Shown: positions 1 through 5,704 of the stretch, one piece after another
How the letters are laid out: every line of letters starts with the position of its first letter
How positions within the stretch are numbered: the first letter of the stretch is position 1
Origin: Defluviicoccus sp.
Lineage (GTDB): Bacteria > Pseudomonadota > Alphaproteobacteria > MPNO01
Reading direction: 5' to 3'
Length of the DNA: 6,729 nucleotides
NCBI GenBank assembly: GCA_028820945.1
Contig: JAPPHW010000442.1
Span: 1-6,729 of the forward strand
Program-made: the position numbers and the translations under genes
Notes under the pieces: generated by a model
What the model saw: only the letters and a program-made list of their open reading frames with translations
Databases searched by the model: none
Told to the model about the DNA's origin: nothing

Positions 1-659
1 TGAAGCATGTCGGCATGGAGCTGAGCATGCCGATGGCGCTCCTGTATTCGGTGGTCGCGGCCGCCGCGGTGGCCGTCGCCAGCCGTCTGGTCATCGACCG
101 GTTGAGCTTCGAGAGCCTCGAATCTTCCACCGGGGGGCAGTCGCGCTTCACCGATGTCGAGAAGGTGTTCGGCATCCTCATGATCGTCACCGCGTCGGGC
201 ATGGCGTTTGCCCACGGCTCCAACGACGTCGCCAATGCGATCGGACCCGTCGCGGCGATCGTCGGCGTGGTGACCACGGGCGGGGTCGCCGCCAAGTCGG
301 CGGTGCCGGTGTGGATCCTGCTGATCGGCGCGGCGGGCATCGTGATCGGCCTGGCGACCTTCGGTTACCGGGTCATGGCGACCATCGGGAGGAAGATCAC
401 CGAGCTTACGCCGAGCCGCGGATTCGCCGCCGAATTCGCCGCCGCGTCGACGGTCGTGGTGGCAAGCGGCACCGGGCTTCCCGTTTCGACCACCCAGACT
501 CTCGTGGGCGCCGTGATGGGGGTCGGCCTCGCCCGGGGGATGGGCGCTCTCGACTTCGGTGTGGTCCGCACCATCTTGGTGTCCTGGGTCGTGACGCTTC
601 CCGTGGGCGCGGTGCTTGCGGTCGCGTTCTACTACCTCCTGTCGGCGGCATTCGCTTAG
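1..659 (+). CDS. pit: Inorganic phosphate transporter, Pit/PHO4 family (C-terminal part, 5' end outside window)
   Basis: This is an inner-membrane permease for inorganic phosphate, usually as metal-phosphate with proton symport. The frame is open from base 3 with no stop, so the gene begins upstream; the ATG at 15 is internal. About 218 residues are visible. Full-length members with this architecture are roughly 500 residues, so the N-terminal half is missing. Two PHO4-family (PF01384) signatures are clear. The first is AHGSNDVANAIGP at bases 210-248, and the second is GTGLPVSTTQTLVG at 468-509; they are the duplicated substrate-site motifs, here in the C-terminal half. Hydrophobic segments lie near bases 36-83, 165-206, 261-290, 306-350, 432-470, 486-530 and 560-650. 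The stop TAG (657-659) is 11 bases before the next start, so the two genes are probably co-transcribed. The family call is firm; the exact ion specificity is inferred. Confidence 0.93.
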   Translation, partial: KHVGMELSMPMALLYSVVAAAAVAVASRLVIDRLSFESLESSTGGQSRFTDVEKVFGILMIVTASGMAFAHGSNDVANAIGPVAAIVGVVTTGGVAAKSAVPVWILLIGAAGIVIGLATFGYRVMATIGRKITELTPSRGFAAEFAAASTVVVASGTGLPVSTTQTLVGAVMGVGLARGMGALDFGVVRTILVSWVVTLPVGAVLAVAFYYLLSAAFA

Positions 660-670
660 GGCGCCGGACG

Positions 671-1312
671 ATGAGACTCGCCGAAGAGTTTCTGCTCTTG
701 CTCCGCGACGAGGACGGGGCGCTGTCGCGGGCGCCGGAATGGCTGGTCCGCTACGCCCTCGGCGCCGCGGTGCTGATGGACCTCGCGCTGGAGAACCGCA
801 TCGACACCGACGCCCGGCGGCTGTTCCTGATCGACTCGTCCCCGGTGGGGGATGCGCTGCTCGATCCGATGCTCTCCGAGATCGCGCAAGCGAGCCGGGA
901 GCACGACGCCCTATACTGGGTGGAGCGCGCGACCCACCATGCCGACGAAATCCGGGAAACGGCGCTGGCGCGGCTGGTCGGCAACGGCGTCCTGCGGCTC
1001 AGCGACGACCGCGTCCTGCGGATTTTCGGAACGCGGCATTATCCGCTCGCGAACGAGGAGGCGGAGCGCGATCTGATCCGGCGGATCCGGGAGACGCTGC
1101 TGAGCGAAACGATCCCGGACCCGAGAGATATCGTGATCGTCGCCCTTGCGCATGGCTGCGGACTCATCGGACATATCCTGACCGACGCAGAGATGGCCGG
1201 CGCCGCGATACGCATCGAGCTGGTGCGGAATCTGGAGCTGATCGGCCGGGCGTTCCTGAACGCCATGGACGTAGCCGTTCAACCCGCTGCCGGCAGGCTC
1301 GATCGGAGCTGA
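671..1312 (+). CDS. GPP34 (GOLPH3/Vps74-like) family protein
   Basis: This is a 213-residue soluble protein of the GPP34 family (PF05719), the fold of eukaryotic GOLPH3/Vps74, which bind PI4P at the Golgi. The bacterial role is unknown. Family-like features, aligned by eye, are the N-terminal LAEEFLLLL (residues 3-11), the amphipathic helix VLMDLALENRI (34-44), the turn region around GTRHYPLAN (120-128), which corresponds to the TTHPLTN hairpin of GOLPH3, and a helical C-terminal half with ALAHGCGLIGHIL (158-170). The arginine preceding the LIELALRGR helix in GOLPH3, part of its PI4P site, appears to be Gly or Ala here, so phosphoinositide binding should not be assumed. The ATG at 671 is 11 bases after the phosphate transporter stop, with AGGG at 658-661 as a weak ribosome site. 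Length matches the family (about 200-230 residues). The pairing suggests a shared transcript; a functional link is speculative. Confidence 0.85.
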   Translation: MRLAEEFLLLLRDEDGALSRAPEWLVRYALGAAVLMDLALENRIDTDARRLFLIDSSPVGDALLDPMLSEIAQASREHDALYWVERATHHADEIRETALARLVGNGVLRLSDDRVLRIFGTRHYPLANEEAERDLIRRIRETLLSETIPDPRDIVIVALAHGCGLIGHILTDAEMAGAAIRIELVRNLELIGRAFLNAMDVAVQPAAGRLDRS

Positions 1313-1356
1313 TCCCGCTGCCTGGACGCCTTCGGACAAGGACGGCTCGACCATCC

Positions 1357-2094
1357 TCACCCGCCGCCGCTAGGGCGCGGCAGGAGCCGCGTCGCCACCG
1401 CCGAGACGGCGAAGCAGACGACGAGAAACGGTCCCGCGGGCAGGTCGGCCGCGGTCGAGATCAGCACCCCCGCCACCACCGCGGCGGCGCCGCTCGCGAA
1501 TGCCCGCTTCAGCTCCCAGCCGCCGCCCGAGCGCGCCGCGAGCGCGGGCAGGATGAGGCTCGCGAACACCACGTAGACCCCCACCAGCTGGACCGACGCG
1601 GTGATCGCGAGCGCGAACAGCACGAAGAAGCCGATGCCGCTTCGCAGTCGCGGAACTCCCGCCCACGCCAGCGCGACCAGGGCGTATACCGGCAGGAAGG
1701 CGGCGATGTCGTCCCACGAGACGAACAGGATCTGGCCCGACAGCAGGTGCTGCAACGCCTCGCCGCCATGCGGGTCGTCGGCGAGCGCCAGCAGGGCCAC
1801 GGAGGCGGCGAGAATGAAGGAGCTTCCGATGACCGCCTCCTGCTCCTCCGGTGTCCTGCGCTCGATCCAGCGGAAGAACAGGGCGACGCAGATCCCCGTG
1901 CCGAAGGACGCGGTCTGGCGGAGAAACCAGGACGGTTCGTCGAAGAACAGGCCGAGCAGGACGATCGCCAAGCCGATGATCTGCGCCGTCGCGAGATCGA
2001 TGAACACGATTCCCCGTTTCAGCACTTCGATGCCGAACGGGGCGTGAACCGCCGAGACGACCAGCCCGACCGCGAAGGCCGGGCCGACGATCAA
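1357..2094 (-). CDS. znuB: Zinc ABC transporter permease, ABC-3 family (ZnuB-like); start uncertain
   Basis: This is the inner-membrane subunit of a zinc ABC importer (PF00950). Numbered from a TTG start at 2094 it has 245 residues and about 7-8 hydrophobic segments, near residues 2-18, 28-51, 61-76, 88-105, 128-145, 152-186, 198-215 and 219-235. Typical family text includes RGIVFIDLATAQIIGL (27-42), the DDPHGGEALQHLLSG cytoplasmic stretch (106-120) and VGVYVVFASLILPALAA (171-187). There is no ATG or GTG near the expected N-terminus. Candidate starts are TTG 2094, CTG 2100 and ATC 2112. The last overlaps the end of the binding-protein gene and sits 10 bases after GGAG (2126-2123). Longer readings from ATG 2286 or 2313 would run through the binding-protein gene in another frame and are not membrane-like, so I reject them. 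It is the third gene of the operon. No ATPase gene follows; the stop is 44 bases from the convergent GPP34 gene. Confidence 0.88.
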   Translation of the reverse strand: MIVGPAFAVGLVVSAVHAPFGIEVLKRGIVFIDLATAQIIGLAIVLLGLFFDEPSWFLRQTASFGTGICVALFFRWIERRTPEEQEAVIGSSFILAASVALLALADDPHGGEALQHLLSGQILFVSWDDIAAFLPVYALVALAWAGVPRLRSGIGFFVLFALAITASVQLVGVYVVFASLILPALAARSGGGWELKRAFASGAAAVVAGVLISTAADLPAGPFLVVCFAVSAVATRLLPRPSGGG

Positions 2095-2101
2095 GATCAG
2101 C

Positions 2102-3025
2102 TCAGGATCGATCGCGGGCTTTCTCCAGCAGCGCGAGCGTGACGTCGAACAGGGCGAAGAGATCGCCCGCCTCGTCCTGCCCGCCGACCGTGAAGGGGAG
2201 CTCGACGACCGGAACGCCGGTCCGCTCCGACAGCCAGTCCGCGGCGTCGACCGGATCGTGCGGCGCGAGCAGAATGGCGACGGCATCGGTCGTCCGCACC
2301 CGTTCGACGACATCCCGCAGGTGGGATGCCGTCGGCGGAACCCCGGAAATCCGCTCCAACCTGGCGACCAAATCCAGACCGGTCCAGCCGAGTAGATAGA
2401 CCCATGCGGCGTGGTGGACGACGACCTTCATGCCGCGAAGCCCTTCGGCGCGTGCGCGCCAGCGCTCCGTCGCCGCGGCCCATCGCGTCTGGAAATCCTT
2501 GAGCCGGGACCGATACGCTTCCCCGTTGCCCGGATCGACGCGCGCCAGCCGCCCGGCCAGCTCGACCGCCAGAAGCCCGATGTTGCCCGGGTCGAGGTGG
2601 ACATGCGGGTTGCCGCTCGGATGGATGTCGCCGAGGCTGCGGTCGACCCGTTCGGGCCGCTCCATGACTTCGACGTGGTCGGCCGCCATGAGATGTCCGA
2701 GCTGGCCGGGCTGCACCCCGAGCCGGGCGCCGCGTTCCATCAGCACCGGGAGCCAGCCGATCTCCAGCTCCGCGCCGGAGCAGAACACGATGTCGGCGCG
2801 GCGCACCTGGGCGATCAGGCTGGGCCGCGCGCGGATGTAATGGGCATCCTGGCGTCCGTGGGTCGCCGAGTAGACGGTCACGTCGTCGCCGCCGATCTCG
2901 CCGGCCAGCGCCGCCCATTCCGGCTCGCAGGCGAACACCCGGGCATCGGCCGCCGCCCCGGAGGGTGCGAGCGCCGCGAGCCCGGCGGCCAGCACCGGCG
3001 CCAGCCGCTTCGCCATCCCGGCCAT
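2102..3025 (-). CDS. znuA: Zinc ABC transporter substrate-binding protein (ZnuA-like)
   Basis: This is a 307-residue periplasmic metal-binding protein of the ZnuA/TroA cluster (PF01297). It captures zinc and delivers it to the permease encoded next. A signal peptide is visible at residues 1-26 (positive MAKR, hydrophobic core, then GAAA before Asp27). Likely metal ligands, by position, are His62 (in DAHYIRARPS), His141 or His143 (in GNPHVHLDP), His204 or His205 (in VVVHHAAWVYLLGW) and Asp284 or Glu285 (in GGQDEAGDLF). The long His-rich loop between the first two ligands found in many ZnuA proteins is absent. The ATG at 3025 is 3 bases past the stop of the outer-membrane gene and has no clear ribosome site, suggesting translational coupling; ATG 3016 is an alternative start. 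Zinc specificity rests on the neighbouring Zur gene and operator; manganese is less likely. Confidence 0.92.
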   Translation of the reverse strand: MAGMAKRLAPVLAAGLAALAPSGAAADARVFACEPEWAALAGEIGGDDVTVYSATHGRQDAHYIRARPSLIAQVRRADIVFCSGAELEIGWLPVLMERGARLGVQPGQLGHLMAADHVEVMERPERVDRSLGDIHPSGNPHVHLDPGNIGLLAVELAGRLARVDPGNGEAYRSRLKDFQTRWAAATERWRARAEGLRGMKVVVHHAAWVYLLGWTGLDLVARLERISGVPPTASHLRDVVERVRTTDAVAILLAPHDPVDAADWLSERTGVPVVELPFTVGGQDEAGDLFALFDVTLALLEKARDRS

Positions 3026-3028
3026 GGC

Positions 3029-4489
3029 TCAGAAGCTATGCGCGGCGTGGGCGCCGAGGCTCATCACGTATTGCAGCATTATCTGGTTGTCCTTCTCCCG
3101 GCCGTCGAGATTCTCGTGATTGTATTGCAGCCGGATGCGCCCGAACTCGCTGTTGGTCCAGTCCACCATCGCCCCGAAGGCATAGGGGTTGTGGTCGATC
3201 TCGGAGCCGTCCGGCGGGGACAGCCTCGCGTAGCGGGCGCCGATACGCCAGCTCGGCGCCGGCTTGTAGACCCCCTGGATGTACCAGCCGCGCGCGACGG
3301 AGTCGGTCCTGAGCTCTCCGAGCTCCTCCTCTTCCTCCTCGCCCTCGTGGCCGTTCTCCTCCTCATGCGCCATTTCTTCCGCCAGCGCATAGGTTCCCTT
3401 CTCGCGGCGCCAAAAATACTCGCCCTGGAGGATCACCTCGCTGTCCCGCGCGTTGCCGGTGGGCGCCAGCGTGAAGCGGAAGTCGAGGCCGTAGAGCCGC
3501 GTGTCGCCGGTGAACGCGCCTTCGGTAAAGAACGCGGCGTGGTCCTCTTCTTCTTCGTCATGCCCGTTCTCTTCTTCAGCATGGTCTTCCTCTTCCTCGT
3601 GCGCGTGCGCGTCCGCGCCGCCGCCGCGGCCCCTCGACCTGCCGTCGAGCAGATACCCGCCGACGCGCACCGCCGCGTCGCGGCCCATGTCCCAGCCGAC
3701 CCGGGTATAGACGGACCGCGCCCTGAGCCCGTTGTCGGAGCCGCCGAATAACGGCATGTCGTCGCCGCGGAACAGGCCGCCGCCGAACTCGCTGTAGACC
3801 TCGGTGGGCAGCACCAGGGAAACCTCGACGCCGTCGTCGTTGAACGCGTTGTCGAGAAACGCCCGGTAGGGCAGCGGCCGGTCCGCGAAATCGTCGCCGT
3901 GCGGGTGCTGCTCGTTGAGATAGCCGAAGGTCCAGAGCGCCCGTCCCGCCTTGACCCGCATGCCTTCGAGCAGCCCGGCGCCGGGCAGGGTCTGGACATA
4001 GGCCTCCTCGAGCTCGACCTCCGTCGGCTCGCCCGGATGCGCGCCGAGACCGAGGGTAAGGGCGCCGCGAAACTTGTCGTCGATATTGCCCGAAGCCGTC
4101 ACCTCGCTGTGGCCGAGGGAGAGGCCCTCCGGCGCGCGCTCCGCCTCGTGACCGATCACGAAGCCGGGAATCGACGACTCCTCGGCCGAGAAGCTCGCAT
4201 ACCGGCCGTCCAGGACGAGCCCGATCGCCGGGTTGAACGCGTTGTCCTGCGCCGGCCGGGCGGGCGCAGCGGGCTTCGAAGCCGCGCCCCTCGTCTCCGC
4301 CTTGAGCGACGAAAGCTGCGATTCCAGCGCCTTCAGCCGCGCCTCGTAATCCTGCTTGAGAGCCTCGATCTCCGCCGCCAGAGCCGCGGCGCTCGGCGGC
4401 GTTGGCGATTGCGCGCCGCTCTCGGTGGAAATCAACAAAGCCGATAGCGCCATCGCGGCAACGCGGACAATCCGGGTGCTCTTGTGCAT
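3029..4489 (-). CDS. Zinc-locus outer-membrane beta-barrel protein with His/acidic loops
   Basis: This is a 486-residue outer-membrane protein, probably a porin-like barrel for metal access; transport itself is not demonstrated. Features in order are a signal peptide (1-26, ending SGA), a heptad-rich coiled coil (about 33-65, LKQDYEARLKALESQLSSLK), an Ala/Pro linker (69-82), then alternating strands to the terminal Phe486, which fits the barrel C-terminal signal. The motif LNEQHPHGDDF (191-201) resembles a conserved stretch I recall in proteins found beside proteobacterial zinc ABC genes. Two low-complexity loops stand out: 292-319 (five His among 15 acidic residues) and 373-393 (two His, 11 Glu). 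Both contain EEENGH. No TonB box or plug domain is seen. The ATG at 4489 is chosen over TTG 4504 because GGAGGAG lies 6 bases before it. It is the first gene of the operon behind the putative Zur box. Confidence 0.82.
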   Translation of the reverse strand: MHKSTRIVRVAAMALSALLISTESGAQSPTPPSAAALAAEIEALKQDYEARLKALESQLSSLKAETRGAASKPAAPARPAQDNAFNPAIGLVLDGRYASFSAEESSIPGFVIGHEAERAPEGLSLGHSEVTASGNIDDKFRGALTLGLGAHPGEPTEVELEEAYVQTLPGAGLLEGMRVKAGRALWTFGYLNEQHPHGDDFADRPLPYRAFLDNAFNDDGVEVSLVLPTEVYSEFGGGLFRGDDMPLFGGSDNGLRARSVYTRVGWDMGRDAAVRVGGYLLDGRSRGRGGGADAHAHEEEEDHAEEENGHDEEEEDHAAFFTEGAFTGDTRLYGLDFRFTLAPTGNARDSEVILQGEYFWRREKGTYALAEEMAHEEENGHEGEEEEEELGELRTDSVARGWYIQGVYKPAPSWRIGARYARLSPPDGSEIDHNPYAFGAMVDWTNSEFGRIRLQYNHENLDGREKDNQIMLQYVMSLGAHAAHSF

Positions 4490-4495
4490 TGCACT

Positions 4496-4502
4496 CTCCT
4501 CC
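4496..4502 (-). promoter_or_regulatory. Strong ribosome binding site of the outer-membrane protein gene
   Basis: GGAGGAG on the minus strand ends 6 bases before the ATG at 4489. It decides the start against the upstream in-frame TTG at 4504, which would overlap this site, and it restores a typical basic N-terminus (MHKSTR) to the signal peptide. Confidence 0.85.
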
Positions 4503-4578
4503 AAGCCATATTTGCCGGTGCGGACCTGCCCGTGCGAAGCGGTACCGGGGTCGCCAATAGCAACATGATAACCTTACG

Positions 4579-4596
4579 GTAATATTATGATATTAC
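4579..4596. promoter_or_regulatory. Putative Zur operator (18-base inverted repeat)
   Basis: The arms GTAATAT (4579-4585) and ATATTAC (4590-4596) are perfect inverted repeats around a 4-base centre (TATG). They sit in an AT-rich island within GC-rich DNA. The layout and sequence resemble proteobacterial Zur boxes (AT-rich palindromes with GTAAT/ATTAC-like or GTTAT/ATAAC-like ends). The site is 89 bases upstream of the outer-membrane gene and 139 bases upstream of zur, so a single operator could repress both directions. A small TTAC-G-GTAA repeat (4574-4582) overlaps its left edge. I could not assign -35/-10 elements with confidence; the promoters probably overlap this island. Confidence 0.75.
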
Positions 4597-4616
4597 AAGA
4601 CAGCCGGCAACCGCGA

Positions 4617-4629
4617 CCCACCAGGTGGG
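4617..4629. repeat. Perfect 13-base palindrome in the zur leader
   Basis: CCCACC (4617-4622) and GGTGGG (4624-4629) are perfect inverted arms around one base. The site lies 21 bases beyond the putative Zur box and 107 bases before the zur ATG. It could be a second regulator site, or a small element in the zur 5' leader. A loop of one base would not fold as an RNA hairpin without opening the inner pairs, so a DNA operator is the better guess. Chance in GC-rich DNA cannot be excluded. Confidence 0.35.
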
Positions 4630-4735
4630 AGGACCCATCGGGCCGCTAGCGATCTCGCCCGTAGAGGCGATGTGGTGTAGTCTTGGAGGCGCTTGGGTGC
4701 GCCGCCGGATCGGTCGACACCGGAGACCTAGTGTC

Positions 4736-5230
4736 ATGAACAGCCCGCAGGAACGGAATGGCGGGTTCCTCCCCGACCAGCACGATCATGGCGATTGCGT
4801 GGCGGCCGCGCTGGAGGATGCAACGGCGGTCTGCGGCGAACGCGGGGTGCGGCTCACGCCGGTGCGCCGGCGGGTGCTGGAAATTATCTGGGAAGGCCAC
4901 CGTCCGCTCGGCGCCTACGCCATTCTGGAAGTGCTGTCGGGGGAAGGGCACTCCCCGGCACCGCCCACGGTCTACCGCGCCCTCGAGTTCCTGCTCACCC
5001 AGGGCCTCGTGCACCGGCTGTCGTCGCTCAACGCGTTCGTCGGATGCTCACGTCCGGGCCGTCCACATGCGGGGCAGTTCCTGCTGTGCACCGCCTGCGG
5101 CACGGCGGCGGAACTCAACGATCCCGGCATCGAGCGCGCGATCGAGCGCGGCGCGGCGGCCGAGGGCTTCATCTGCCGGGAGCATACCGTGGAGATCGGC
5201 GGGCTCTGCCCGCATTGTCGCGAGGCCTGA
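4736..5230 (+). CDS. zur: Zinc uptake regulator Zur, Fur family
   Basis: This is a 164-residue Fur-family (PF01475) repressor that binds its operator when loaded with zinc and shuts down zinc uptake genes. The N-terminal winged helix covers about residues 25-95, with the recognition-helix region APPTVYRALEFLLTQGLVHR (75-94). The C-terminal dimer domain carries the structural zinc site Cys118, Cys121, Cys158 and Cys161 (CTAC and CPHC). The second site of E. coli Zur (His77, Cys88, His96, Glu111) has good equivalents: His93, Cys104, His112 and Glu126, with nearly the same spacing. This supports Zur over Fur, Mur or PerR. The start ATG 4736 has GGAGA at 4722-4726; the frame opens further upstream (GTG at 4625), but that extension looks unlike the family. 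An N-terminal HDHGD (16-20) precedes the DNA-binding domain. It is divergent from the zinc operon it probably controls. Confidence 0.94.
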   Translation: MNSPQERNGGFLPDQHDHGDCVAAALEDATAVCGERGVRLTPVRRRVLEIIWEGHRPLGAYAILEVLSGEGHSPAPPTVYRALEFLLTQGLVHRLSSLNAFVGCSRPGRPHAGQFLLCTACGTAAELNDPGIERAIERGAAAEGFICREHTVEIGGLCPHCREA

Positions 5231-5567
5231 CCGGCCGACCGCTCGAGATCGATCCGCTGGGATGATGTTCGAATAGCTTGGCCTTTCGATATTCGCCTCA
5301 CAGATCCTGGGTGTCGCCACGGCTTCAACGAGGCCGGGGCAAGCCCGCCCCGGATATCCGATAACCGGGCGTTCTCGCCACATAGCCGGCGCAGCGGCGG
5401 AAGAAGCCGGGAGGTACCTCGCCCCGCGCGGAGGGGACGGCGCCGAACGGTCGCTGCCTTCCCCCGTCTCATCCCGATTGTCGCGGAAGTCTCAGGAGGG
5501 ACGACCCCATGCCCCAAGTGGGAACCTTTCAATCCGTGATGTCCAAAAAATCACGGGGAAATGGGGC
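5231..5567. other. Non-coding stretch between zur and tRNA-Thr
   Basis: I see no convincing gene. The open frames on the minus strand here run back through zur and lack any family-like text. The stretch holds several small palindromes: a hairpin with 7-base perfect GC-rich arms and a 6-base loop (5334-5353), a perfect 10-base palindrome next to it (CGGATATCCG, 5351-5360), another (GAGGTACCTC, 5411-5420), and the hairpin listed separately at 5534-5556. The 5334-5353 hairpin could end zur transcription, but it has no T-run after it. No insertion sequence ends, integrase remnant or CRISPR-like repeats are visible. Confidence 0.6.
5534..5556 (-). terminator. Stem-loop downstream of tRNA-Thr, possible terminator
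   Basis: CCGTGAT and ATCACGG (7-base perfect arms, 5534-5540 and 5550-5556) enclose a 9-base loop. It lies 11 bases past the tRNA 3' end on the transcribed strand. The T-run (5545-5550) falls at the base of the arm and in the loop rather than after the stem, so it is not a standard intrinsic terminator. It could act as one partly, or protect or process the tRNA precursor. Confidence 0.4.
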
Positions 5568-5643
5568 TGGTGCCGCCTGTAGGACTCGAACCTACGACCC
5601 CCGCATTACGAATGCGATGCTCTACCAGCTGAGCTAAGGCGGC
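5568..5643 (-). tRNA. tRNA-Thr (anticodon CGT)
   Basis: This is a 76-base tRNA with an encoded CCA end, reading ACG threonine codons. The cloverleaf can be laid out by eye. The acceptor stem is GCCGCCT with AGGCGGC (7 pairs), the D arm GCTC/GAGC with loop AGCTGGTA, and the anticodon stem TCGCA/TGCGG (one T-G pair) with loop TTCGTAA holding CGT. The variable loop is GGGTC, and the T arm is GTAGG/CCTAC with loop TTCGAGT. The discriminator base is A, followed by CCA at 5570-5568. It lies 61 bases downstream of the hemY stop on the same strand. A weak -10-like TGTAAC is present upstream at about 5660-5655, but no good -35, so it may also be read from hemY transcription. Confidence 0.97.
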
Positions 5644-5704
5644 GGCTGGGCGGTGTTACAGGAATTCGGCCGAACGGTCCAGATCGAAACCGGGAGCCGC
5701 CGGG

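Noticed and set aside
1313..1356. Bidirectional terminator between the convergent GPP34 and permease genes
   Set aside because: Only a 4-base stem (CCTT/AAGG) is visible and there is no T-run on either strand.
616..2142. Plus-strand open frame of 508 codons across the GPP34 and permease genes
   Set aside because: It is Arg/Ala-rich, of shadow-like composition, and overlaps two well-supported genes in other frames.
3311..3616. Tandem DNA repeat or CRISPR-like array in the GAA/GAG-rich stretches
   Set aside because: The repetition comes from Glu codons in an intact frame; there are no regular spacers or conserved repeat units.
2411..3751. Long plus-strand open frame of 446 codons across the binding-protein and outer-membrane genes
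   Set aside because: It is antisense to two recognised genes, has no family-like text, and long antisense frames are common in GC-rich DNA.
4625..4735. Upstream extension of zur to a GTG at 4625
   Set aside because: The extra 37 residues do not resemble Fur-family N-termini, while the ATG at 4736 has a good ribosome site.
4972..5532. Minus-strand open frames covering the zur 3' end and the following spacer
   Set aside because: Half of the frame is antisense to zur; no ribosome site or recognisable domain; Arg/Pro/Ser-rich composition of a shadow frame.
5568..5643. tRNA-Thr as an attachment site for a mobile element
   Set aside because: No integrase and no repeated copy of the tRNA 3' end is visible in the window.
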